Shown here: piece by piece, positions 34,530 to 42,756 of the stretch
Position numbering within the stretch: position 1 is the first letter of the stretch
How the letters are laid out: each line of letters opens with the position of its first letter
Origin: Olavius algarvensis Gamma 3 endosymbiont
GTDB taxonomy: Bacteria > Pseudomonadota > Gammaproteobacteria > GCA-001735895
Length of the DNA stretch: 59,646 nt
Direction of reading: 5' to 3'
Assembly (NCBI GenBank): GCA_001735895.1
Contig: DS021200.1
Span: 158,670-218,315, forward strand
The notes under the pieces: model-generated
The model's database searches: none
What the model was told of the DNA's origin: nothing
Seen by the model: the letters and a program-made list of their open reading frames with translations, nothing else
Position numbers and translations under genes: made by a program

Positions 34530-35369
34530 ATGACTGCAGAACAATCAAATGAGAAAAAACCAGGGCGACCAGCGGTTCCGCTCGCGCACCGCACGCTGCA
34601 CCTGGTGCAAATCACCGACTGTCACATTTTCGAGTCCGAGCAAGGAATTCTGCAGGAACTTAACACCCGTCGCAGTTTCGAGGCGGTGAAAAAGGCCGTA
34701 TTCGAATCCGGCGATAATACGGATCTGCTGCTGGCAACCGGCGATCTGTCGCAGGACGGATCGGCCGCTTCCTATCGATACCTGGCGCAACAATTCGATG
34801 AATTCGAACTACCCGTCTTCTGGTTGCCCGGCAATCACGACGCAGTCGGGGTCATGTTAAAAAACTTCACCGGCATAAATATCGATGCGAGCAAACATAT
34901 CGTGGCGGGCGCCTGGCAAATTGTAATGCTGGATTCGACTATCCCGGGCGAAGTCCATGGTTGCGTTGCGCCATCCCAACTGGACTTCCTCGAGACCAGC
35001 CTGCGCCAGCATCCCGACAAGCATGCCCTGGTCTGCCTGCATCACCAGGCGCTCGATACCGGCAGCGACTGGCTCGACAACAAGGGATTGGACGCGGCGG
35101 ACCGTCTGCTCGATCGTATCGGGCAACACGGCAATATCAGGGCCGTGTTATGGGGGCATGTACACCAGGATTTCCATCGCAGGATCAACGGTGTCGAATG
35201 GATGTCAACGCCATCGACCTGTGTCCAGTTCAAACCGCGCAGCAAGACCTTTGCCATCGGCGATGAAGCTCCCGGTTATCGTCATCTCAGGCTCAATTCC
35301 GACGGCAGTATAGAGACCAGGGTGCACCGCATCGATTACCTCGACCTTGCTCTCGACAGATCACCATAG
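34530..35369 (+). CDS. cpdA: 3',5'-cyclic-AMP phosphodiesterase (CpdA-like)
   Basis: Class III metallophosphoesterase of 279 residues that hydrolyses cAMP to AMP in the cytoplasm. The five metal-binding blocks are in order: ITDCH, ATGDLSQDG, GNHD, CLHHQ and WGHVHQD. Length and motifs match CpdA rather than the other calcineurin-like phosphatases. AGGA lies seven bases before ATG 34530. It converges with the receiver-kinase gene (2 nt between stops). Its location among sensor kinases may link cAMP turnover to the same signals, but this is only proximity. Confidence 0.85.
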   Translation: MTAEQSNEKKPGRPAVPLAHRTLHLVQITDCHIFESEQGILQELNTRRSFEAVKKAVFESGDNTDLLLATGDLSQDGSAASYRYLAQQFDEFELPVFWLPGNHDAVGVMLKNFTGINIDASKHIVAGAWQIVMLDSTIPGEVHGCVAPSQLDFLETSLRQHPDKHALVCLHHQALDTGSDWLDNKGLDAADRLLDRIGQHGNIRAVLWGHVHQDFHRRINGVEWMSTPSTCVQFKPRSKTFAIGDEAPGYRHLRLNSDGSIETRVHRIDYLDLALDRSP

Positions 35370-35371
35370 GA

Positions 35372-36553
35372 CTACTCGATCGCGGGAATCGAAAACAGAA
35401 AGGTACTACCCTGCCCCAGGCCGTCGGATTCGGCCCAGATTTTGCCCTGATGAAACTCGACGATCCGCTTGGCTAGGGCGAGCCCGATACCGGTCCCTTC
35501 AATTTGCGGGTTTAGCCTTTCAAACAGGTTAAATACACGTTCCAGGTATTCGGTTTCGATGCCGATACCATTGTCGCGCACATGGCACAGCACTTGCCCG
35601 TCGGAAATCTCGGCGCCGACCTCGATACGGGACTGCCGATGGTTGTCCACAAACTTGATCGCGTTGCCGATTAGATTCTGTAAAACCTCAAATATCCGAC
35701 CCTCGTCGCCATAGGCGATCGGCATTGTCGCATCGATTTTCACATCCACATCGCATTCCGCGATAGCCCCGGAATACATCGCGACCACGGCGGCGGCCAT
35801 CTCGGACAGATTGATTTCAACTGGAGGGTTCACCAGGCGCCCAACCCGCGATAGCTCGAGCAGTTCGTCTAACTGCCTGGCCATACGATCGGTGGCGTCG
35901 GATATCTGCTTGATATCGGATTCGATGCTGCGATCTTTACCGCCTTCGATATCCCGCTTCAGCAAGCCGATAAAACCCTTGATGGTGACCAGCGGTGCGC
36001 GCAAATCGTGCGAAACGGAATAGGTGTAACGTTCGAGCTCGGCATTTTGCTGTTCTAGCTCCTGGTTTTTAACCCGAATTTCATCGAGCAATTGTTGCTG
36101 CTTTTCGCGACTGGCATTGAGTTCGGACATGGTGCTGAGGAAGCTGTAGGTGAGGGTGTCGACTACCGTCGGGCTCACATAAATACGCCCTTCCGACAGG
36201 GTTTGTACCGCCGCCGCCAGCTCGCTGTTGGCGGCGTCTTTCAGCAAATAACCCCTGGCGCCGGCTTCGAGCATGCCCTTGACGAAGAAGCCGTCGTTGT
36301 GACCGGATAAGGCGAGCACCCGCACCTCGGGCGCGGAGCGGGTGATTTCGCGGGTAGCGTCGACGCCGTTTATGCCCGGCATGGCCACATCCATAACTAC
36401 CACGTCGGGTTGCAATTCGGAAACCAGTTTCACGGTATCGCGGCCGTTCCCGGCTTCGGATATTACTTCGATATTGTCGTCGGACTCGAGAATTCCGCGA
36501 AAGCCCGCGCGCAGACTTTCATGATCGTCGGCTATTATGACTCTTATTCCCAT
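35372..36553 (-). CDS. NarL-type receiver fused to a histidine kinase
   Basis: 393 residues. The N-terminal receiver (1-125) is of NarL type: DDHESLRAG, Asp in VVVMDVAMPG, and GYLLKDAANSE. Where a NarL regulator would carry a helix-turn-helix, a coiled coil leads into a HisKA domain (YSVSHDLRAPL with the phospho-acceptor His) and a HATPase (NLIGNAIKF, DNGIGIE, GTGIGLALAKRIVE) similar to bacteriophytochrome-type kinases. The protein could receive phosphate from an upstream kinase and change its own kinase activity. No obvious DNA-binding regulator lies beside it. Confidence 0.85.
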   Translation of the reverse strand: MGIRVIIADDHESLRAGFRGILESDDNIEVISEAGNGRDTVKLVSELQPDVVVMDVAMPGINGVDATREITRSAPEVRVLALSGHNDGFFVKGMLEAGARGYLLKDAANSELAAAVQTLSEGRIYVSPTVVDTLTYSFLSTMSELNASREKQQQLLDEIRVKNQELEQQNAELERYTYSVSHDLRAPLVTIKGFIGLLKRDIEGGKDRSIESDIKQISDATDRMARQLDELLELSRVGRLVNPPVEINLSEMAAAVVAMYSGAIAECDVDVKIDATMPIAYGDEGRIFEVLQNLIGNAIKFVDNHRQSRIEVGAEISDGQVLCHVRDNGIGIETEYLERVFNLFERLNPQIEGTGIGLALAKRIVEFHQGKIWAESDGLGQGSTFLFSIPAIE

Positions 36554-36656
36554 GTACCGAGACTATAGCCGAAATCCAATAATATTATTAACCCGGAGAT
36601 AAAATAGTGGTGCCGGAGTGAAAAATAGATTGTAGCAGCGCATTACGAATGCTGGC

Positions 36657-37070
36657 TCAGCGGCGCTGCTGCACATCGAACAGCGATTCCAGAATAGGAC
36701 AGGTATCGGCACTCTTGTCCGAGCCGTCGCAAAATGACGAAATCTGACTCAGGCGCTTTTTTATTTTTTGCAAATCCCGGATCTTCGCGGCAATTTCATC
36801 GATGTGATTCTCGGTCAGGGATTTGACATCAGCGCGAGTATGGTTACCGCCGGGGTCGGTCAGTTGGAGCAATTCCTTAATCTGCTCGCTGGAAAAACCC
36901 AGATCTTTGGCGCGTTGAATAAAATTGAGACGGTACAGATGCTCGTCGCTGTAGCTGCGATAACCCGACTGCGTGCGCACCGGCATCGGTATCAGCCCAA
37001 TTGCCTCGTAGTAGCGAATGGTTTCAATATTGCAACCGGTCGCGGATGCCAGTTTGCCTCGAGTCAGCAT
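36657..37070 (-). CDS. MerR-family metal-responsive-type regulator
   Basis: 137-residue MerR-family activator: winged helix (LASATGCNIETIRYYEAIGLI; QSGYRSYSDEHLYRLNFIQRA), a dimerisation helix, and a C-terminal loop FCDGSDKSADTCPILESL with two Cys spaced ten residues apart. This layout is that of the CueR/ZntR/MerR branch that senses metals through Cys pairs, so a metal ligand is likely; the ion cannot be named. The gene follows a decayed DUF4396-like gene on the same strand. Its original promoter is probably the MerR-type element at 38514-38544, now separated from it by an IS5 insertion. Confidence 0.85.
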   Translation of the reverse strand: MLTRGKLASATGCNIETIRYYEAIGLIPMPVRTQSGYRSYSDEHLYRLNFIQRAKDLGFSSEQIKELLQLTDPGGNHTRADVKSLTENHIDEIAAKIRDLQKIKKRLSQISSFCDGSDKSADTCPILESLFDVQQRR

Positions 37071-37335
37071 GATCGTGTCCCAATCTGATGGCAGGCCTCA
37101 CCCCATTTTTTAAGCATAATAACCGTTTCCAGCGCGATGCTGGCGAGCAGGCCGTTGATGATCGCGAGTATCATAATTCTCAGCACCGGTTTCACTGATT
37201 TGAAAAAAGGCGATGGTACCAATCGCCGAGCGCACAGCCGAAAAGACACTAGAAAGTGTTTTTAGCGCTGGCACGGCAGCTGTGACGGCAGCTCCAGAAA
37301 CCGAGCGCCGGTAGAATCGAAATACTACCAAACAT
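37064..37335 (-). pseudogene. Decayed DUF4396-like membrane protein gene
   Basis: Three reading frames in succession on the - strand give pieces that together resemble a DUF4396-type protein. From an ATG at 37335, frame one gives FWSCRHSCRASAKNTF, then a TAG stop, then CLFGCALGD. Frame two gives IGTIAFFQISETGAEN. Frame three gives MILAIINGLLASIALETVIM and ends by overlapping the merR-type start. At least two frameshifts and one stop are needed to join them. The family is assigned from memory of its Cys-rich start and helical ends, so the name is moderate confidence; the broken state is clear from the sequence. Confidence 0.55.
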
Positions 37336-37360
37336 AAATAGTCTACGAAAAACAATCTAG

Positions 37361-38507
37361 GGAACCTCTGAAGAACCCGTTAAATTCTTATCGCCGACAA
37401 CCGGGTGATATTTTTTCCTAGGGTTTCTCGGATAAGTTTCTGGTTTTTGGTATTTTCTTCTGAATGTCATCATCATTTCCCTATTCAGGGCGCACTAACC
37501 CTGCAGTGCCTGTAATTCCCTTCGGCACAGATACAGGTTTGCCAGCGCAAACAGGGTAAATACTTGCGCTGCATTTTTCTCGATTCCTTTGTAGCGAGTC
37601 TTGCTATAGCCCCACAAATCCTTCACGATTCGAAAGGCGTGTTCTCCCTTGGCGCGGGTTCGATTGCTCTTCCGGTTAAACGACCGATCCGCAATGTTCA
37701 GTTTCTTCCCTCGCCTCGCTTTACGGTTGATTCGCCACTCGACTCCAGACTCTTCAAATCGGGCTTTCTTCTCGGCATCTGCGTAAGCCTTGTCACCATA
37801 AACGACTTGCTCCTCGCCATGAACCAGTTCCTCCATCATCTGGGAATCGTGAACCGCTGCATCCGTCACCGCGACACTGTGCACCCGGCCATGCGTATCC
37901 GTGCCAACATGCGCCTTCATCCCAAAGTACCACTGGTTACCCTTTTTCGTTTGCCTCATCTCCGGATCACGCTGCTTCTCCTTGTTCTTGGTCGAGCCCG
38001 AGGCACCAATGATAGTCGCATCCACAATCGTGCCTTCATTCACGATTAAACCATGATCGCTCAGATAACCTTCAACCTGCTGAAACAGCTTTGTGGTTAG
38101 ACCCTCTCGTTCCAGCCGATGGCGAAATCGACAGATTGTAGTTTCATCCGGTATCGACTCCAGATCTACGCCCACAAACCGGCGCATGGATTCCGTATCG
38201 TACAAACTGTCCTCTGCAGCCGGGTCACTCAGTCCATACCACTGTTGTAAAAAATAGATTCGCAACATTGATTCCAATGCGATCGGTGGCCTGCCCGTAT
38301 GACCTTTCGGATAAAACCGCTTGATTGGCTTTACCAGTAATCCCCACGGAATAATGGAGTCCATTTCCTGAAGAAAGCGCTCGCGTCGAGTCGTCTTTTT
38401 CTTATTGGCATATTCAAGATCGGAAAAGCTCGGTTGTTTCATCATTCAATCTCTGAAAACTTGTTCGACGTATTTTATCCCGCTAATATGACTTTTGCAG
38501 AGATTCC
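37361..38507 (-). mobile_element. Complete IS5-family insertion sequence, 1147 bp
   Basis: Ends are imperfect inverted repeats: GGAACCTCTGAA at 37361 and, on the other strand, GGAATCTCTGCA at 38507 (10 of 12 match). Both sides are flanked by CTAG (37357-37360 and 38508-38511), a 4-bp target duplication of the CTAR type used by IS5-group elements. It holds one transposase gene on the - strand. The insertion fell between a MerR-type promoter and the genes it probably served. Confidence 0.92.
37495..38445 (-). CDS. IS5-family transposase
   Basis: 316-residue DDE transposase, apparently intact. An N-terminal DUF772-type domain (ALESMLRIYFLQQWYGLSDP; DETTICRFRHRLE) is followed by the catalytic core: first Asp in VDATIIGA, second Asp in VVYGDKAYADAEKK, and Glu in RAKGEHAFRIVKDLWGY. 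The length is usual for the IS5 group. ATG 38445 lies 62 nt inside the right end. Transcription may come from its own end or from the MerR-type promoter immediately outside the IS. Confidence 0.95.
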   Translation of the reverse strand: MMKQPSFSDLEYANKKKTTRRERFLQEMDSIIPWGLLVKPIKRFYPKGHTGRPPIALESMLRIYFLQQWYGLSDPAAEDSLYDTESMRRFVGVDLESIPDETTICRFRHRLEREGLTTKLFQQVEGYLSDHGLIVNEGTIVDATIIGASGSTKNKEKQRDPEMRQTKKGNQWYFGMKAHVGTDTHGRVHSVAVTDAAVHDSQMMEELVHGEEQVVYGDKAYADAEKKARFEESGVEWRINRKARRGKKLNIADRSFNRKSNRTRAKGEHAFRIVKDLWGYSKTRYKGIEKNAAQVFTLFALANLYLCRRELQALQG

Positions 38508-38513
38508 CTAGAT

Positions 38514-38544
38514 ATAATAAGTCCTGTACCGACTACAGAGTCAA
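38514..38544 (-). promoter_or_regulatory. MerR-type promoter reading into the IS5 element
   Basis: On the - strand: -35 TTGACT (38544-38539), exactly 19 bp of spacer, and -10 TATTAT (38519-38514). The spacer holds the perfect dyad CTGTA-N5-TACAG (38524-38538). A 19- to 20-bp spacer with a dyad between the hexamers is the hallmark of promoters activated by MerR-family proteins. The expected start site, about 7 bp downstream, falls at 38507, the first base of the IS. The + strand side, 38545-38779, shows no convincing gene. Confidence 0.75.
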
Positions 38545-38779
38545 TCAAAGAATGAAGATCAGCTTGACCTTGCAGACGCTACCGGTTTTATCATTAAGAC
38601 AAGCCGTCAAAGCGGAGCACTATCGATGCATACGACCGGAATTTTGGTAATTTCCTGGTGGCTGCTGCCCGCCTTCGCCGCCACTCGATGGCAGCGCCCA
38701 TGCCTGGCATCAGAGCGGTTCAAACCCTGAACCCGGTCTCTGCTATGATATGGCATCGCATGCACTAACAGGAACCGCC

Positions 38780-39082
38780 ATGGCGCTAGGTAATTTTTTC
38801 AAATCTATGTTCGGCGGAGCCGGAGGAGACGAGCAACCGCAGCCGACTCCCCCGGAGGAATACGCGGGTTATGCGATCGAAGCCGCCCCGATCAACGAGG
38901 ATGGCAAGTATCGCACCGCCGGCTTCATCAGCGGCGAAATCGACGGCGAACCCAAGCGGGTTCAATTTATCCGGGCCGATCAAAATAGCGATTTACAGGC
39001 GGCGATCGAGCATTCGATGCTCAAGGCGCGACAGATCATCGATGAACAGGGTCCCGACCTGCTCAATAAACCCCACCTCTAA
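38780..39082 (+). CDS. HlyU-family protein
   Basis: 100-residue protein: a short N-terminal MALGNFFKSMFGG, a Pro-rich linker, then the HlyU domain (YAGYAIEAAPINEDGKYRTAGFISGEI; RVQFIRADQ; AIEHSMLKARQIIDEQG). HlyU homologues here are small domains lacking the winged helix of Vibrio HlyU, so despite the name a DNA-binding role is not implied. ATG 38780 follows AGGA at a good distance; an upstream frame from 38750 is less likely. Confidence 0.78.
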   Translation: MALGNFFKSMFGGAGGDEQPQPTPPEEYAGYAIEAAPINEDGKYRTAGFISGEIDGEPKRVQFIRADQNSDLQAAIEHSMLKARQIIDEQGPDLLNKPHL

Positions 39083-39107
39083 CAACGGTGATGCATGCGG
39101 GCTAGCG

Positions 39108-39662
39108 TCAAACCGTTTCCCTGGCCATTTCCTGTTTCAATAACTCGATGCGGCGCGGCGCATCGGCAGCATTGGGTTTGATTTCGAGCAGACGTTCGAA
39201 GGCCCTTATTGCGCGTTGAAAATCACGCCGCGACCCGAGAATCATGCCCAAGCCCCAGATTGCTCCAAAATGCCTGGGCTCAAGCCTCAGGGTTTGTTCG
39301 ATATCCGCCAGCGAGCCCTCGAAGTCGCGCCGATAAAAGCGTACCGTAGCACGCCGGTTCCAGCCCTCGGAGAATCCGGGCAAGGTCGTAATCACCTCCG
39401 AGTAAATGACTTCCGCGGCGGCCAGTTCGCCGCCCCTGACCAGCACGGCGGCCTGCTGCATCAATTCGTCGACTTCGGCCGCGCCACTATCGAACCAGAG
39501 GTCCCAGATCGCCGCCTCGGCTTCCTGTAAGACTTTTTGATCCCGACTGCTTTGCAGCGCCTCGAACAAGGGCACCAGGCGTTGGTCGGTTTGATCACTG
39601 CTGCCGAGCGTGGGAAAACACAGCGCCAACGCCAGCATAGTCAGGATGTTTATCGGCTTCAT
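39108..39662 (-). CDS. Periplasmic TPR-repeat protein
   Basis: 184 residues with a signal peptide (MKPINILTMLALALCFPTLG, cleavage near SS). The mature part carries two to three TPR units (AEVIYSEVITTLPGFSEGWNRRA; SLADIEQTLRLEPRHFGAIWGL; AIRAFERLLEIKPNAADAPRR). It probably serves as a protein-interaction scaffold in the periplasm; no partner is indicated. An ATG pair at 39671 lies nine bases upstream and would add three residues. The 3' end is convergent with the HlyU gene. Confidence 0.8.
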   Translation of the reverse strand: MKPINILTMLALALCFPTLGSSDQTDQRLVPLFEALQSSRDQKVLQEAEAAIWDLWFDSGAAEVDELMQQAAVLVRGGELAAAEVIYSEVITTLPGFSEGWNRRATVRFYRRDFEGSLADIEQTLRLEPRHFGAIWGLGMILGSRRDFQRAIRAFERLLEIKPNAADAPRRIELLKQEMARETV

Positions 39663-39943
39663 GGGCATCACTCCCGGCAGCTGTAATCGATCAATGCTAA
39701 CAGTGTTTATGCCGGCGGACTATTAACCCGGCGACAATATATGTCGTATTCAGGGGCTCAAGAAAGCGTCAGATCAAGGCGCGACTCGCCGGCCGGTAAA
39801 AAACCGCACATCGGTCCCGGTCATAGCGCGCCGATCGCTGCCGCCTTGCGCGATGGCGCTGGTATCGAACCGTCGAACATAATATCCATGCGCGCAAAAT
39901 AACACTAGAATAACAACGTCGTCCCTGATCTAAAGAGTTTCGC

Positions 39944-40597
39944 ATGCTGCCACCGGATTTAAGCGCGAACCAGGCCCGGGTCATCGGCTGTCTGATGGAA
40001 AAATCCGTCACCACGCCGGACCAGTATCCGCTTAGCCTGAACTCGCTAACCAACGCCTGTAACCAGAAATCCTCGCGCAACCCGGTGATGTCGCTGGCGC
40101 CGGGAGCGGTGCAGCATACGGTACGCGAACTGGAGGACCGGCATTTACTGCGGGTGGAGGATAATTTCAAACGCGGGACGGAAAAGTATTCACAACGTTT
40201 CTGTAATACATCCTTCAGCGAGTTGCAGTTCGATGCCCCCCAATTCGCCATTGTATGCCTGCTGCTGCTGCGCGGCCCGCAGACGCCGGGTGAGTTGCGC
40301 GCGCGCAGCGGGAGATTGCATGAATTCGCCGACAACCAAGCGGTGGTCGAGTCACTCGATGCATTGAACACACTTCAGGCCGATCCGCTGGTGGTGAAAC
40401 TGCCGCGCACGCCGGGGCGCAAGGATTCGGAATATATGCACCTGTTCAGCGGACCGGTGGACATGACCGTGCAGGCCAAACCGGTTCAGGTAAGCAAAAC
40501 CGCCGATTCTCCCGCACTTTCCAGCATCGCCGAGCTCGAACAACGCCTCGGCGATCTCGAGGCTGAAGTAGCGGAATTGAAACGCTTGCTCGACTAG
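39944..40597 (+). CDS. YceH/DUF480 family protein
   Basis: 217-residue protein of the UPF0502 (YceH) family, two winged-helix-like domains followed by a C-terminal coiled coil (IAELEQRLGDLEAEVAELKRLL). Diagnostic stretches are ARVIGCLMEKSVTTPDQYPLSLNSLTNACNQKSSRNPV and LLLRGPQTPGELRARSGRLHEF. Function unknown; the family is typical of gammaproteobacteria and relatives. It converges on the Rieske gene with 3 nt between stops. The ATG at 39944 follows GAGTTTCGC with a weak ribosome-binding site. Confidence 0.9.
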   Translation: MLPPDLSANQARVIGCLMEKSVTTPDQYPLSLNSLTNACNQKSSRNPVMSLAPGAVQHTVRELEDRHLLRVEDNFKRGTEKYSQRFCNTSFSELQFDAPQFAIVCLLLLRGPQTPGELRARSGRLHEFADNQAVVESLDALNTLQADPLVVKLPRTPGRKDSEYMHLFSGPVDMTVQAKPVQVSKTADSPALSSIAELEQRLGDLEAEVAELKRLLD

Positions 40598-40600
40598 CGC

Positions 40601-42205
40601 CTATTCCTTGGCCACGAACTGCAACGATTGAAATGCGGTGCGCCGGGCCTGGCGGCGCTTCAGCGGCGACTCGAAGAAACGGGTCAGGGCCACCACTAGA
40701 AGTTCGGCATCGGACTGCTCGAGCCCGTGGATTTCACGGCGTACCGCCAGCGCCGTTTTCAGTAAATGCACCGCAACGATATGCTCACCCTGGCCGTGAT
40801 CCAGCACTTGTTTCAGTATTTTTTCCATTTTGCTGCCGACATCGTCGGGGCGCCATTGATCGAGCGCAAGATCAGGGGTGGTAAAGGCGGCATTGCGACC
40901 GTTAAAGCAGGCCATCTGCAACAAGCCCTGCGGCCATAATTCAGGGAAGCGCAAACATTGCTGACGCACCGCGGCGGCAAAGGTCAGGCCATGCGTAAAA
41001 TCGAGCCAACCGACATTGCCGGACACCGAAACATGAATCTTGTCCTGTTGCGAAATATCGAAAGCAAGCAGGTTATTCGCGTTCGCCAGCAGTAACGCAT
41101 GATAAATCTGTTGCGGCGGACAGCCGCTGCAGTCGATCGTCGCCTCGAGCGACTTGTTTATGCCCTGCCGTCGCCATAATCCGGGAACCGGGTTTTGGTT
41201 TTTATGCCGGCCCCATTTTTTCAGCTGGCCGCGATAGCCGCGAAACTCGGGAATTTTGTCTTCGCGCGAGGCGCAAACCATCTCGCGCAGCAGCGCCAGC
41301 AACAGGGGTTCCATAACCCCATTACCCAGACGTTCGATCAGCGCGCCGGCCTTGCTTACGTAAATCAGCGAGTGCCCGAAATCATTGTAGTGCTGCAGGG
41401 CGGCGCGCGTCAGCGCCTGCTCGAAATCCGCAAACTTCAACCCGTCGCGAATGCCGCCGCGAATAGCCGCTACCGCCGCGTTTTCGTTTTCCGCTTCGAT
41501 GTCTGCCACCAACCGATCCGCGTCGAAAGCCGTTACCTCGTCGCTGTATTCGTACTCGGGTTCGCGCAACACGTCAAAAGCTATATGCGCGACACTTTCG
41601 ACCAGACACACCAGCTGTATTTCGGCGTCATCCGGGTGTTCGTCGTAGAGTTGCAGCCAATCCGCCATGCCGGCATAGGCATGCGTCCAGCCAAATTCCA
41701 TTTTCTGCCAGGACCAGTCGATGGCCAGGCGCAACGCGTCCAGCGGATCGGCGCCGAGACGCCCGAGGCGTGCAATCTCGCGCGCGACGCGATCGTAACT
41801 GTAATCATCGAAGGCGTCGCGCAGGCTGCCGGTAATCGACAAGTATCTTGACTCATAGGGTGCTTCGGTTATATCGATCCAGATTTCGTCGGCTCGAATT
41901 TCGAGCGCATAGGTACGCAGCCGATCCCCGCCATACAGGTTTTCGCCGGTCTCTAGATTAAACTTCCAGTTATGCCAGTTGCAGGTCAGAATGCATTCCG
42001 GCGACAGGCTGCCCTCCGAAAGCGGGTAACCCTCATGCGGGCAGCGATTATCGCAAGCCCTCGGGCCTGCGGCGGTCTTGAACACGGCGATTTGTCTACC
42101 GGCGACACGCTTCATCGTCACCGCTCGCGATTCGAGTTCCGCCAGCGGCATCAATAACTGCCAGTCTCGCTCATCGCCGCCAGTTTTGCTTTGTGACTTT
42201 GCCAT
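40601..42205 (-). CDS. Rieske [2Fe-2S] protein with a large C-terminal domain
   Basis: 534 residues. The N-terminal domain (about 15-120) is a Rieske ferredoxin fold with both cluster motifs: CPH in CDNRCPHEGYPL and CNWH in ILTCNWHNWKF. The remaining 400 residues are helical, with conserved-looking His clusters (HYNDFGHSLIYVSKAG; FTHGLTFAAAVRQQC). They do not read as the catalytic domain of a ring-hydroxylating oxygenase, lacking its D/E-x-x-H-x-x-x-H mononuclear iron motif; I do not recognise the family. It is divergent from soxR and has a SoxR-type promoter with a 19-bp spacer. ATG 42205 is chosen; an upstream in-frame TTG exists at 42232. Confidence 0.75.
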   Translation of the reverse strand: MAKSQSKTGGDERDWQLLMPLAELESRAVTMKRVAGRQIAVFKTAAGPRACDNRCPHEGYPLSEGSLSPECILTCNWHNWKFNLETGENLYGGDRLRTYALEIRADEIWIDITEAPYESRYLSITGSLRDAFDDYSYDRVAREIARLGRLGADPLDALRLAIDWSWQKMEFGWTHAYAGMADWLQLYDEHPDDAEIQLVCLVESVAHIAFDVLREPEYEYSDEVTAFDADRLVADIEAENENAAVAAIRGGIRDGLKFADFEQALTRAALQHYNDFGHSLIYVSKAGALIERLGNGVMEPLLLALLREMVCASREDKIPEFRGYRGQLKKWGRHKNQNPVPGLWRRQGINKSLEATIDCSGCPPQQIYHALLLANANNLLAFDISQQDKIHVSVSGNVGWLDFTHGLTFAAAVRQQCLRFPELWPQGLLQMACFNGRNAAFTTPDLALDQWRPDDVGSKMEKILKQVLDHGQGEHIVAVHLLKTALAVRREIHGLEQSDAELLVVALTRFFESPLKRRQARRTAFQSLQFVAKE

Positions 42206-42233
42206 TGCATGCACCCGATTAAAAATTGACAAC

Positions 42234-42264
42234 AGTATAGAAGTTAAAGTTAACTTGAAGTCAA
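42234..42264 (-). promoter_or_regulatory. SoxR-type promoter of the Rieske gene
   Basis: On the - strand: -35 TTGACT (42264-42259), 19-bp spacer, -10 TATACT (42239-42234). The spacer contains TCAAGTTAACTT centred on GTTAAC at 42249-42254, which matches the core of the SoxR operator (CCTCAAGTTAACTTGAGG). Redox-activated SoxR would therefore turn on the Rieske gene directly. The soxR start codon is 25 bp beyond the -35. Confidence 0.8.
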
Positions 42265-42288
42265 GCAGCAGTAAATCCAGGACAAAAT

Positions 42289-42756
42289 ATGACCGCTCCC
42301 AGCAGTTTGCTTAGCATCGGTGAAACCGCAACGCGCAGCGGCGTTGCCACCTCCACCCTGCGTTTTTATGAAAGCTGCGGTTTGATAAGTTCACTGCGAG
42401 CCGCCGGCAATCATCGGCGTTATCACCGGTCCACGCTGCGCCGTATAGCCATCATCCGCATCGCGCAAATGCTGGGACTGAGTTTGCATGAAATCGGCGA
42501 CGCCTTCGCGCGCCTGCCGAAAAATCGCACGCCGACCAAAAAGGACTGGAGCCGACTTGCGGCAAGCTGGGGCAAACAATTGGATCGGCGCATCGCCGAA
42601 CTGCAGAATTTACGCACCAGACTCAATGGCTGTATCGGCTGCGGCTGCCTGTCGATGAAAAATTGCAGTCTTTACAATACGGATGACGAGGCTGCGGGCC
42701 TCGGTCCCGGTCCGCGCTATCTGCTGGGCGACAGCCCGCCTCACCGCAAGGATTAA
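42289..42756 (+). CDS. soxR: Redox-sensitive transcriptional activator SoxR
   Basis: 155-residue MerR-family regulator with winged helix (SIGETATRSGVATSTLRFYESCGLI) and the C-terminal [2Fe-2S] site CIGCGCLSMKNC, whose four Cys (C-x2-C-x-C-x5-C) define SoxR. Oxidation of the cluster by redox-cycling compounds activates it. No soxS is present in the window; outside enterics SoxR usually controls a few genes directly. AGGA lies before ATG 42289. The SoxR box lies in the divergent promoter of the Rieske gene, its evident target. Confidence 0.93.
   Translation: MTAPSSLLSIGETATRSGVATSTLRFYESCGLISSLRAAGNHRRYHRSTLRRIAIIRIAQMLGLSLHEIGDAFARLPKNRTPTKKDWSRLAASWGKQLDRRIAELQNLRTRLNGCIGCGCLSMKNCSLYNTDDEAAGLGPGPRYLLGDSPPHRKD

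Noticed and set aside
38545-38779. Short + strand frames at 38552 and 38624
   Set aside because: 32 and 34 codons, no ribosome-binding site and no coherent composition; probably chance.
39769-40371. 200-codon - strand frame
   Set aside because: Mostly antisense to the YceH gene; Ser/Arg-rich product without pattern.
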